The notes under the pieces were generated by a model, which was not told the origin of the DNA, ran no database searches, and saw only the letters and a program-made list of their open reading frames with translations. 29,856 nt of DNA. It comes from Mitosporidium daphniae (taxonomy: Eukaryota > Microsporidia). The position numbers and the translations under genes are program-made. How positions within the stretch are numbered: the stretch's first letter is position 1; every line of letters starts with the position of its first letter. The stretch spans positions 1 through 29,856 of the forward strand of contig NW_013546223.1 of assembly GCF_000760515.2 (NCBI RefSeq), given 5' to 3'. Below are positions 18,917-27,738 of this stretch, piece after piece.

Positions 18917-19399
18917 ATGGACCCTAGCGAACACGACTGGGCCCACCGTTCGCGTATGCTGTCCAACGTATGGAAAGACCTACTGATTGCATAGATTGGT
19001 TACAGAACTGGACGTCATGCGGGGTCGTCTATTCTAGACATTGACCAATTTCCAAATGCATACCAAGAAGGATATGCTTTCGGCTCGGCTGTTGGCTATT
19101 TTGTGACACTTTGTATGTTATTACGCCAAAAAGAAAGGTTTCAATGACAAAAATTTATATCCAATAGCACCATCAATGTTGCCGATGAGCTGCTTGCCGC
19201 TGCAAGCGGGGTATTTTCCGAGCAAGAGATTAGCGAAATCCTTGCTGTCAAATCAACAGGAACACCAATTCCACCATGGCCAGTGGGCGAAATCAACAAA
19301 GAGCAGAATGGACCTCCCGAAAAAAAAGACCAACTTGTCCGTATGCGATGTCTTAAAAAAGTTATCGATTCTGTACTTATGAAATGGCTTCAGAACTAG
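18917..19399 (+). CDS. YAE1: YAE1, adaptor for Fe-S loading of ABCE1/Rli1
   Basis: Yae1 with Lto1 recruits the cytosolic Fe-S assembly machinery to the ribosome-recycling ATPase Rli1. Exons 18917-18967, 18995-19137 and 19168-19399 (introns 27 and 30 nt) give 141 aa, the usual fungal size. The diagnostic deca-GX3-type repeat follows intron 1: IGYRTGRHAG, then FPNAYQEGYAFGSAVGYFVT. The second donor must be the GTTTCA at 19138. The more standard-looking GTATGT at 19113 leads into a wrong frame (SPSMLPMSC...), while 19138 gives KERSTINVADELLAAASGVF. The last 23 nt (19377-19399) overlap the end of the MEI2-like gene on the other strand. The stop is TAG. Confidence 0.82.
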
Positions 19400-21457
19400 C
19401 CATCGAGCTATTCAGCTTGTCAGTTCTAGTAGGCTGATTCAGCTGGGGGGCTTTGACAGCCTGTTGATGCCTCATCGATTCGGGTAGTGGAAACTGCTCC
19501 TCTTCTCCACGTCTTGGGCCAGTAGTGTAGAAAATTTTTGGACGAAAAGCAGCCTCCGCATTCATAATCCTACATGGGCAATCAGAAACGAACATCTTAC
19601 GACGAGTTTCGGAATTTCTTCACCAAGGCCTCTTTGCCCTGAACATTTGCATATGTAAGGTCAGATATCTTATTGGTGTTGAAATTATCCCAATGCATCC
19701 CTTTTACCCTGGCATGAAAAGAAACAATAAAGCTAAAATCAGGGCAAAGCCAAATTACCGTGGCTCGACAAAGTTAATAAAGGCATACCCGACATTGCAT
19801 CGATTTTTAAAGTCCATGCGCAAGTAGACAAAATCATACATCTGCATATGGGTTTCGTTGAGAAAGTCGATCAACATTCTTTGAGAAAATTTGTTTGGAA
19901 TGTTCCTGAACATGCATGTGGTTCGCATGTCCAAGCCAGCTTCAATCCGCCACGGGATGATGGCGTTTGGAACTTGCTTCCCTTTTGACACGACCGACAT
20001 TGGTGCCGGCGATGCGATCGGGGTAAGCAGCTGCGAGGCCAGCAACGATGACGAGGTAAATGCAGATGATGGGGGCGAGGAGAACGAATCTATGGACTGT
20101 AAAGTTGAAGGGAAATGATCGTCTAATAGTTTTGAAACCCAAGATTCGGACGATTCTTCCAGCTTAAGCTCATCGCCCTCCTCCTCTGACGAGGAAGGCA
20201 AAAACACCTCATGATGGTCAACTTGCAAATCACCATAAGCCAAGGAAGGTACGAATTTAGGGGGAAACACCGCATGAGGTATCGAACAAAAGGCTCTCAA
20301 GGCATTTTCATTTTGGTCCGGATCCCCCTCTCCCGCTCCATATGGCCTATTAAATCCAGCCAGAAAAGAGGACGATACATGAAGCAAAGGATATGAGACG
20401 TGCAGTTTGATTATTCCCCCCTATAAAGGATTTGAAAAATAAGTGCCTACATTGAACTCGAAGAAGAATTCGTTGAAAAAACACTTGAATTTTCTGGACG
20501 TCCGAAGTGAATTGAAGGACAGCCAGATTTCGTATCCAGTTGCATTGCAGACGATACTTTCAATTTGAAAGGCCCTATCCTGGTCCACAAGCAAGCTGAA
20601 ATCGCTCTTCCTAAAGTAGAAATCCATGAGGCGATAAAAGAAGGCCACAATGTCAAACGAGTGTGAATATTCCACGTGCAGTTTGACAACCTCCAATTTA
20701 ATTACACCGCAATTAGTAAACTGGTCATCAAAATCGTCGTTGGTATGATTGGTGTTGACCCGGAATTCTGGAATCAAGGTTTTGTTCATAAAAACAAGCT
20801 TGAAAAAGTACTACCATTAAAAAAATACAAACCTTGAAAAAAGTGCCGATGTCCAGCACGGAGAGCGAAAATGGAAAGTGATCATCGTCGGGTAGATGCA
20901 AGAACTGTTTGATCTTCTCAATGCTTACAAACTTGATAAGTATAAAGGAGGAGGTAAATATTGGAACAAAACAAACAGGGAACACCATGTACAGCGAAAT
21001 ATCGCTCTCATTCAGAGAAATTCTCTTTACAAATAAGAAAAATTGTTATTACTTGAAGGATGATCTCTTTGATGCCAATGTTTACGTTGATATAATCCGG
21101 GATTTTGACAACCAAAAACGGAGAAAGCAAATTGGAAATCAATTCGACGTCTTTTGAACCGCTCTCTTCTCTTGGATTGAAAAAGCGGGAATGCGAGGAA
21201 ATGTTGCGATTCTTTTTGAAGGGTGTAAAAAAAAACTGACAAATCCTGACACCTGATATTGCCGGATATATAAACGCCAAATTATTGGTGGAAAATTGTT
21301 CCCTTGCTTTCCAAAAGTGGTCACAGGCATTAAAGTTGCTACCCAAGCAAAGTGAAAACGCTTCAAAATAAAATATCCGGTCTGAAAGAAGCTCNAAAAG
21401 GATCTTTTCAGATTGAGAATCGTGCAGAGAGAATATTTTAAGGCAATCCACATCCAT
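19377..21457 (-). CDS. Mei2-like RNA-binding protein
   Basis: Mei2-type proteins use a special C-terminal RRM to bind non-coding or meiotic RNAs. Six exons (21457-21053, 21024-20833, 20810-20451, 20420-19759, 19732-19601, 19569-19377) give 647 aa. The introns are 28, 22, 30, 26 and 31 nt. The C-terminal RRM is unmistakable: MRTTCMFRNIPNKFSQRML, YDFVYLRMDFKNRCNVGYAF, then after intron 4 VKGMHWDNFN, YANVQGKEALVKKFRNSS and, after intron 5, AFRPKIFYTTGP. A Ser-rich acidic linker precedes it. The first ~320 residues are Phe-rich with no clear RRM signature, though VVKLHVEYSHSFDIVAFFYRL recalls a degenerate RRM. The undetermined base at 21395 masks one codon. The start at 21457 has AAAATG context. 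Confidence 0.85.
20811..20832 (-). other. 22-nt intron in the MEI2-like gene (shortest in window)
   Basis: Minus-strand GTTTGT...AATGGTAG, phase 0, joining DIGTFFK to YFFKLVFMNK. Reading through ends in TGA 54 nt after the intron. The next candidate acceptor (CCAG, 66-nt intron) gives a stop after 21 codons. The 22-nt splice alone keeps one frame into the exon coding VVKLHVEYS and the C-terminal RRM. Confidence 0.7.
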
Positions 21458-21710
21458 TTTGGCTGCAGTCTGAACGGCGGTTTTCTTTTTATAATTGCCC
21501 TCGAACTGGTAGCTTTGAAATTGGCATGATAAGGTTTGGATTGGAATTACTTTTACAACATTGGAATTATTTTAATTGCATTGATTTTTGTATTGGAATA
21601 TTAGCCTCAAAGCAAAGGTATTCAAAATTTATTACACCGAATGATAATTATGCCACAAAAATACTGTATTTTTTAAATTTTACTTATTTTACTTTTTTAA
21701 CTTATCCCTA

Positions 21711-22646
21711 ATGGTGAAGGATCGGCACTATTATGATTTACTCGGTGTTTCTCCAGAAGGATCTGCATCGGACATTCGCAAGGCATACTACTTGAAAGCA
21801 ATGAAATACCATCCAGATAAAAACAAAGATGATCCAACGGCAGAATCCAGATTTAAAGAAATATCGGAAGCATATCAAGTTCTATCAGATGCTACCCTCC
21901 GAGCAAGATACGACCAATTAGGCCCTGCATCAGCATGCCCAGAAGCAGGATTTATCTCTCCCGAGCAAATCTTTAAAATGTTATTTGGCGGAGACAGGTT
22001 CCATACGCTAATTGGTGACATTTCGCTGGGAAGGCTTCTTTCTGAGATGGCCACCAGCGATGATCAAAATTCGAATACAGAGGAGATTCGAGAAAAAATA
22101 ATTTCTGAAAAATCACAAAAAATACAAGAAGAAAGAATAGAAATGCTCTTATCAGCACTGATCTCAAAAACTTCTCTTCTTATCGACGGAGTGTATACAG
22201 AACAAGCCTTTACAGAGCTTCTCAAGGAGGAAGCGAAGGATCTTTCCAAGGAATCATATGGAGTCTCTTTACTCCGTTCAATTGGTTATGTTTACAGTAC
22301 GCGCGCTAGACTTTATCTTGGGAAATCCTCGTGGTTTGGGCTCCCTGGGCTTTTTATTTCCATTAAAGAAAAGGGACACATCATCGGATCGCTTGTTGAA
22401 ACCATTGGAGCGGTGCGGGAGGTCTCCAAGGAGCCGATCAAAGATTCGCCAGACTCCGAAGAAAAAATAAAAAGGGCCATGTGGAAAGCGACAAGCTTCG
22501 AAATTCAGGCAACACTACGCGAAGTGTGTGATCGATTCCTTCACCCGCAATCGGAGATGCCGCGAAGGGCAGCTGCAGAATTCTCTACCAGGCGGGCCCA
22601 AGTTCTCAAACTTATTGGCGATACATTCCGAATGGTTCATGAATAA
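21711..22646 (+). CDS. DnaJ/Hsp40 cochaperone with DnaJ-X domain
   Basis: Intronless, 311 aa. The J domain fills residues 5-70: YYDLLGVSPEGSASDIRKAY, HPD at 34-36, RFKEISEAYQVLSD, RARYDQLG. It stimulates Hsp70 ATPase. The rest fits the DnaJ-X domain of yeast Caj1/Djp1 and plant relatives: FGGDRFHTLIGDISLG, a long charged helix, then YGVSLLRSIGYVYSTRARLYLG, MWKATSFEIQATLREVCDRFL and RRAQVLKLIGDTFR. It has no Gly/Phe or zinc-finger region and no membrane segment. Djp1 helps import into peroxisomes and mitochondria, but which role applies here cannot be told. It diverges from the MEI2-like gene over 253 nt. Confidence 0.92.
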   Translation: MVKDRHYYDLLGVSPEGSASDIRKAYYLKAMKYHPDKNKDDPTAESRFKEISEAYQVLSDATLRARYDQLGPASACPEAGFISPEQIFKMLFGGDRFHTLIGDISLGRLLSEMATSDDQNSNTEEIREKIISEKSQKIQEERIEMLLSALISKTSLLIDGVYTEQAFTELLKEEAKDLSKESYGVSLLRSIGYVYSTRARLYLGKSSWFGLPGLFISIKEKGHIIGSLVETIGAVREVSKEPIKDSPDSEEKIKRAMWKATSFEIQATLREVCDRFLHPQSEMPRRAAAEFSTRRAQVLKLIGDTFRMVHE

Positions 22647-22795
22647 ACTTTGCCTGTAAACAACCAATCTCCCACATGCGCACCACTTTATAGCTCGATT
22701 TTTGAAGTTTTTAAGATTTATTTGTTGGTCTTTTAGAGCTTATATATTGAAATGGTCAAGAATAACACTTTGCTTATCTAAGAAGGCAGGAAAAA

Positions 22796-23404
22796 TTATG
22801 ATGTCGGTGGCAATTCGGATTTGGATGAAGGAGGTTCAGATTTAAATAATCTAAAGAGATATTGAAGTAAGATCCAGAATCTTTTCAAGGTTTCAGCGAT
22901 GTATGGAAAAACACGAATAAGGAATTCGTCGGGATCAAGAACACTCTCAGATAAATATACATATAAACATGTTAAAGCAAAAGTAATTGGGACCCTAAAG
23001 TAGCTACGGTCAACTTCATAAGATAAATATAATAAGAAAAAACTCAAACTTAGAATACCTAAATGTGAAAAGCCCGTAACATATAGCTTAATTGTAGGAA
23101 ACATGCCTTCTTCGCTCGAATACATAATAAAAAGCGTCTTAACAATGTGGTCAAAATAGTTAACGTATAATAGAAAGATAAAAACTAACTCAAGTGAATA
23201 AAACCATTTCTCAAAGAAAAAAAAAAGTATCAACCCCATAATAGCTGAACCCAAAAAGGATAAACTGATAAAATAGGAACCTATAAAAGCTGGAATCTTG
23301 AATGCTTTAAGTGAGGATAATATACCTCCGATAGTTTTAACGATATTTAGATTGCTAGAGCTGGAAAAAGTTTGAAAAACTGAAGGTATCAAGAGGGTGT
23401 CCAT
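22796..23404 (-). CDS. Unrecognised multi-pass membrane protein
   Basis: Intronless, 202 aa, starting MDTLLIPSVFQTFSSSSNLN. Four or more hydrophobic segments are visible: around IGSYFISLSFLGSAIMGLIL, SLELVFIFLLYV, GILSLSFFLLYLSY and VPITFALTCLYVYL. Then comes an amphipathic stretch (YIAETLKRFWILLQYLFRLF) and a short hydrophilic tail (PPSSKSELPPTS). Few charges lie in the segments and no transporter motif is evident. It diverges from YIPF5 over 128 nt of A/T-rich sequence. I do not recognise the family; ER or nuclear-membrane shaping proteins of similar size are one possibility. Confidence 0.7.
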   Translation of the reverse strand: MDTLLIPSVFQTFSSSSNLNIVKTIGGILSSLKAFKIPAFIGSYFISLSFLGSAIMGLILFFFFEKWFYSLELVFIFLLYVNYFDHIVKTLFIMYSSEEGMFPTIKLYVTGFSHLGILSLSFFLLYLSYEVDRSYFRVPITFALTCLYVYLSESVLDPDEFLIRVFPYIAETLKRFWILLQYLFRLFKSEPPSSKSELPPTS

Positions 23405-23483
23405 CGTAGATAAAAGAATACAAAAAATTATCCATTCAGCCAGTTAAAATCTAGTGACTGGAAGATGATTTGTGCATTGTGCA

Positions 23484-23527
23484 AATAATTTAATTAAATA
23501 ATTTTTGCAGATTAAAATTAAAATTTG
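23484..23527 (+). promoter_or_regulatory. A/T-rich divergent promoter region
   Basis: Contains AATAATTTAATTAAATAATT and, nearer the YIPF5 ATG, ATTAAAATTAAAATTTGG. It sits in the 128-nt space between the divergent membrane-protein gene and YIPF5, so it may serve both. Confidence 0.4.
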
Positions 23528-23532
23528 GCAAA

Positions 23533-24374
23533 ATGCATGCACCTCACCCTGATGGCTCTTCAGAATGGTACTCATATCCGATGCAGCAATCGTCACAGAC
23601 CCCGTACCAAAGTGGAGCTGCGTATTCTACATTCCAGCCACAGACCAGCGGATTTCAGCAGCATCAAAACAGCCACTCTGCGACTTCTTTTCTTACAGAC
23701 GAAAGAAGACCCCCTTCAGGGGAGGCATTTTCGATTTGGGATGTTATTGGTGTTGGTAATTTAGATGGCACGGAGCCTCCACTTTTACAAGGTTTTTAAA
23801 TTTTTTTTTCTTCAGAGCTTGGTATCAACCCGTCGCACATTGCCCAAAAATCACTCACCGTGCTCAATCCATTTAGGAAGGTTGCGCCTGAGATGATGGA
23901 TGAATCGGACCTCGCTGGACCAATTGCCATATGCCTAGCCCTTGGCGGATCACTTCTTATCTCAGGAAAAGTATGGCACTATGGTTGCCATTATTTTAGA
24001 TACATTTTGGATACATTTATGGCTTATCAATGCTCGGTTGGCTATCCATATTCCTGCTCGTCAACTTGATGGCTGAAGATGGCAGAGGCATTGATGGAAC
24101 ACGAACTGCATCGGTACTTGGATATTCCCTACTTCCAATGGTACCTCTGGGCCCGCTGCTGGGGGCCCTTTCGCATCTGCTAAAGGCTCTCCATGCACCG
24201 CCGTTTATTAGTTCTGCATTTACTATTGGTTTGGGAATTGCAATGGTGCTTTGGTGCACCATTGCGGCATCTTCCATCTTTACAGGTGTCCTGCAGATGC
24301 AGCACCAGCGTCTACTTCTCGCCTACCCACTTTCTCTACTCTACACCTGTTTTGCCCTGCTCTCTGTGTTTTAG
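23533..24374 (+). CDS. YIP1: Yip1-domain protein, YIPF5/Yip1 type
   Basis: Golgi/ER multi-span protein that binds Ypt1/Rab GTPases and COPII parts. Exons 23533-23791, 23816-23970 and 24000-24374 (introns 24 and 29 nt) give 262 aa. A Gln/Ser/Tyr-rich cytosolic N-terminus is followed by PPLLQ|ELGINPSHIAQKSL across intron 1, LNPFRK, LAGPIAICLALGGSLLISGK and, after intron 2, IHFGYIYGLSMLGW, ASVLGYSLLPMVPLGP, ASSIFTGVL and LLLAYPLSLLYTCFALLSV. The GK.HFGYIYG and LGY.LLPM motifs are those of YIPF5/YIPF7 and yeast Yip1. Five membrane spans are expected. Its 3' end is 94 nt from that of fimbrin. Confidence 0.93.
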
Positions 24375-24467
24375 GGCATCATTGTAATATGATAAAGCTG
24401 TGCCCTTAACGTCCAACCGTTCTGGAATAGCGAGTATAAACTACTTAAATTTAATTCAGTGATCGGG

Positions 24468-26205
24468 CTAAATGGACCTTTGGAGGGCCATCAATGAAGC
24501 GACAAACGTCATGATCATCTTTGCCTTGCATTCGACAATATCTTCCGGTAACAGAAAAAGCGCAGCCCCCATGCGTCTAGCGACGGAAAGGATATATCGC
24601 GCGTTGTTCAGAAGCTCTGCCTCATCAGAGTCGTAAGATAAAACTTTAATCGGTTCGATGCTTGGATCAAGGGCACGCAGCAAACTGATCAAAAAGGCAC
24701 CATTTTTTAGTAAGGGATCTCCAAATGAACTGATCTTCTGATCAACGACTTTTTCGTTTGCCCACGCAAGCATATCCGCATCCTTGATTTTTGGAGAAGT
24801 CGAGCGCAGGGTGCGCAATAAATGGTCTCGCATCAATTGCCACACAAGAGCCTTTGTCAAGGTAACAGAGCCATCCGTGATATCAGCGCCCTGAATTCCT
24901 ACCATGGATAATTTTACGTGGCCCTTGCAAAAGGAGACGACGCGATTTGTGTTCTCGATCATTTGGAATCGCGAGATGCGCTTCGATTCTGCTACAGAGC
25001 CAAGGGATGGTTCTCCCGGATAAAGCTTTGCCAGCGCCTGCAATAGAATACTGCCGTCACGTAGATCCCATAGGATGTGGGAAACAGCAGGCTCCACCCC
25101 TAGACTATTCATCCACATTACCAAGGCACGGGCCTCACGATCCCCCTGAGTCTCCTCAACAAGGATGGTAACCTCGCGCTGCTTTTCAACATCCAGCGGC
25201 GCCAATCCTGGCCATTTGTTGAATAGAGAAGCCATGAATGCCATGTTAAGGCGAGCATTGCCTGTGGTGATTGCCTTGGGGGTGATGTAGTGTTTGCAAC
25301 CCATGCATGCAGCGGCGGCCACTATTGCCAGTGCACGAGCCTGAATATCCTCGCGAAGCGTACTTTCGAGCTGCATGGAGTCCGGGCTTAACCGATTGAG
25401 AAGACGGATGTAAATTTCTCCATCCTACGCATTAGCGAGGCAAATTATACCTTGAGGTCTGTGGAGAGATTTGACGCTCTGCGAGTGCAGCCGGTTTCTG
25501 CCAGATGATAGTTGACCCAACGGAGTAAAAGCTTTTCAGGAGGCAGTCGAAGTAGATCTTCAATCTCCTCTCCTTCGCCCAGTAAACGGAATAGCTCAGG
25601 ATGGCACTGTAAAGAGACCTGAAAATGATAAATACAAAGGAAAAACCTTTGAAAACAGCCCAATTTTGATTATTTGCCATACCAGGCCTAAAATCAAGTG
25701 GGGTCGACCTTCCAGGATGTCTTGAGGTCCAATGTTAACTGTGGAACAGCCGAGAGATTTGGCAGACTGCACGGCGACATTTATGTTTTCTGTCTTATGA
25801 AATAGAGAGAGTGGCATGCAGGGTTGATGGTAATTGAGCACTCGATCATCAATGGTGAGTGGTGCCACCGAATTCAATAGCTTGCAAAGTAGCAGCCCAT
25901 CCTTGCAGGCTTCAAATAGAGAAGAGCCATCAAGAGCTAATGGTAAAAGATGGCTCAAATGCATGTCGCTACCCAGGACCTCATTGATATTGGATGAGAA
26001 CTGATTGACCTCGTCTTCGTCGATGGAATGAGTTATTCCTTCTGCACTTCCGTGGATTTTCTTCACCATCGATGGCGGTGTGCAAATGGATGATGTGCAT
26101 GTGTCAAACCTTGCAGCAGATTCTCGCACAGATCTGATCCGATTCTTAATGGTGATAAAAACATCCTTCTACCTCTGAAGACCTGTCCAGTTTTGTGGTT
26201 GTCAT
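24468..26205 (-). CDS. SAC6: Fimbrin/plastin actin-bundling protein without EF-hands
   Basis: Cross-links F-actin through two tandem calponin-homology pairs; in fungi it works in endocytic actin patches. Exons 26205-26173, 26144-25647, 25618-25451 and 25424-24468 (introns 28, 28 and 26 nt, all phase 0) give 551 aa. Markers in order: GITHSIDEDEVNQFSSNINE, LFEACKDGLLLCKLLNSVAP, TIDDRVLN, NIGPQDILEGRPHLILGLVW, LLLRWVNYHL, YITPKAI, ARLNMAFMASLFNKWPGL, REARALVMWMNSLG, LVWQLMRDHLL and LALLPEDIV-like LFLLPEDIVECKAKMI. Typical fimbrins carry two EF-hands before CH1. Here only ~45 residues precede, so calcium control looks lost. The start at 26205 uses an 11-codon first exon and is moderately certain. 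Confidence 0.92.
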
Positions 26206-26503
26206 GTAAAGAATTTAAAAAAATTTAATGTCATTTGTTTGAAATGTAATTTTAATTGAACCCAGTGATGGCAATTTGCTGATGCCCAATGTGTGTATTG
26301 AAACTTGGATGCGCTGAAGCAACTTTACACTGGCATCGCAATTGGCGGTTTGCGATCACAGACACCAGAGTTTATGAAAATAATTTCCCACCGCCATGAG
26401 ACCAAAGATAAGGGGAATTTATTTAGACATTATTCAATTGCAGCCTATGTATGGGTATGATTACAGTTTGCCGACGGAACACAGTAGACAATCAAATAAA
26501 AGA

Positions 26504-26965
26504 TTAGTTGTCACTTTCGAGCGAAGGGGGTGACAATATAATTGCATCTTGAAAGACCGAGGCGTCAGTATAGTCAATGTCAAGCAGTTGCCGTTTTCTC
26601 TTTTTGGGGGGTGCATCATTATCTCTGGATAAGATTTCAAAGATCTAGTGTGAGATTAGCAACTATATGTGTGCCTGCTCCAGCTTTTTGTAAATTTCTC
26701 CCAAAATATTGGCGATATCTGGAAAGGTGGTATCTCTAATTGCGTCGGCGATCTCGCATAGGCGTTCTATATCGGCGTTGGGTTCTAAAGTTTGCCTTAA
26801 TTTAGCCTGTCTTGAAGTGTTGGGCAAACCATGTGCTTCAGGATTCGTATTTTGTTGATCATTATAGCCATTAAGGATAGGTTCTCTCCCCTGCGAAAGG
26901 AATTGTTGTAGCATTCCGGAAATCAACGGAAATTTCTGGCTGGAATTCTGCTGCTTCCCTTTCAT
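26504..26965 (-). CDS. Unrecognised short protein with a nuclear localisation signal
   Basis: Exons 26965-26675 and 26644-26504, joined over a 30-nt intron that appears to be GC-AG, give 143 aa. Exon 1 contains FPLISGMLQQFLSQGREPIL and a helical ADIERLCEIADAIRDTTFPD followed by IANILGEIYKKLEQ. Exon 2 starts IFEILSRDNDAPPKKRKRQL, where PPKKRKR is a textbook basic NLS, and ends acidic (PSLESDN). Without the splice, exon 1 ends at TAG after LEQAHI, giving 100 aa. The in-frame continuation with an NLS favours the spliced form. No family recognised; a small nuclear complex subunit is possible. Confidence 0.6.
26645..26674 (-). other. Candidate 30-nt GC-AG intron
   Basis: Minus-strand GCACACAT...CACACTAG, with a CTAAT branch-like motif inside and phase 0. 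It contains two in-frame TAG codons. The only GT in it (GTTGCTAAT, 19 nt) would create TAA at the junction. Removal joins KKLEQ to IFEILSRD and the NLS. Confidence 0.55.
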
Positions 26966-27100
26966 TGTTTGGCCACGGAGTTAATATTTTAGAAAACCCA
27001 CCGTAATGCATGATCAAATATTGGGAAGTTTTTTGCATGAAATGAATTTTATTGCGACCAAAAATTATAACAAGGCATCATACAAATAGAGGAAAAGCTA

Positions 27101-27589
27101 TTATACGCCAGGAATGCCGGCACCAAAAGGGAAGCCACCAGCATGTAATAGGTGTGTGTTAGCATTTTGTTGGTTTCCTGGTTGTAAAGTATAGGGGTTT
27201 GGAAAAGAAGAAATCAGAGGCTTCTGAAAATTCTGTGCTTGATAACCATGGAAATAGGTTTGCGAAGGCGGTTGAAAACCAGGAGGATAGACATGCGAAG
27301 GCGGTTGAGAACCAGGAGGATAGACATGCGAAGGCGGTTGAGAACCAGGAGGATAGACATGCGAAGGCGGTTGTGGAGGAACTTCTGTTTGCAAATTTTG
27401 TGAATTTATTGCGCCGGAAATAGCTTCTTTCGGAGAAGAGATGGCAGAGTTCAAAGTCTTCATAGCACTCGCAGCGACATGATGCTTTTTGGCAAATAGG
27501 CCTATCAAAGAGCCAATGAAGCAGTAATTCGGCCTTATAAATAAAAATAAAACAATACACAAAACAAAGACATAACAACTCGCTTTCAT
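27101..27589 (-). CDS. Secreted proline-rich protein with 11-residue tandem repeats
   Basis: Intronless, 162 aa. It starts MKASCYVFVLCIVLFLFIRP, a signal peptide or membrane anchor. Residues ~85-120 are near-perfect repeats of PPSHVYPPGSQ (about three copies, the last degenerating to PPSQTYFHGYQ), then a Gln/Asn/Pro-rich tail with Gly near the end (FPFGAGIPGV). No domain is recognised. Proline-rich secreted repeat proteins occur in fungal walls and in the polar-tube and spore-wall proteins of microsporidia; that role is only a guess, as Cys are few. The ATG at 27589 is the first in frame. A TTAGGGTTGG motif lies 98 nt upstream on the same strand. Confidence 0.65.
   Translation of the reverse strand: MKASCYVFVLCIVLFLFIRPNYCFIGSLIGLFAKKHHVAASAMKTLNSAISSPKEAISGAINSQNLQTEVPPQPPSHVYPPGSQPPSHVYPPGSQPPSHVYPPGFQPPSQTYFHGYQAQNFQKPLISSFPNPYTLQPGNQQNANTHLLHAGGFPFGAGIPGV
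27262..27373 (+). repeat. 33-nt tandem repeat, ~3.4 copies
   Basis: Units begin with GCGAAGGCGGTTGA at 27262, 27295 and 27328, with a 13-nt partial copy at 27361. The units are almost identical at the DNA level (one G/A difference in the first). The period is 11 codons and the array lies wholly inside the proline-rich gene, encoding its PPSHVYPPGSQ repeats. Confidence 0.95.
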
Positions 27590-27686
27590 AAGCAAGCCAA
27601 GATGCACCCAAAATTTGGCATCTCAATACCAGGAGAAAATGTTGCCAGAATAATTGGTTTATTTTCAAACAAATTAAAATGCCATC

Positions 27687-27696
27687 CCAACCCTAA
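27687..27696 (-). promoter_or_regulatory. TTAGGGTTGG motif upstream of the proline-rich gene
   Basis: On the plus strand it reads CCAACCCTAA, within CCCAACCCTAACCC. It lies 98 nt upstream of the ATG at 27589, on the coding strand of that gene, and 43 nt from the end of CWC21. Confidence 0.35.
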
Positions 27697-27738
27697 CCCA
27701 TACAACCATGTCGCATGCTCGTGGCTTATAAATTTGGC

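Noticed and set aside
19176-19382. Plus-strand frame starting MLPMSCLPLQ as the YAE1 C-terminus
   Set aside because: It follows from using the GTATGT donor at 19113. The donor at 19138 gives a more protein-like helical C-terminus and the expected 141 aa.
21180-21260. 17-nt GT-AG intron in the MEI2-like gene near 21250
   Set aside because: The frame is open without it, and 17 nt would be shorter than any supported intron here.
27262-27373. CRISPR-like array
   Set aside because: Repeats are directly adjacent without spacers and code for an in-frame peptide repeat in a eukaryote.
27159-27668. Cys/Phe-rich repeat frame on the minus strand overlapping the proline-rich gene
   Set aside because: It starts without an ATG near its beginning and its AFACLSSWFS repeats are the shifted reading of the same 33-nt array. 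The PPSHVYPPG frame has a signal peptide.
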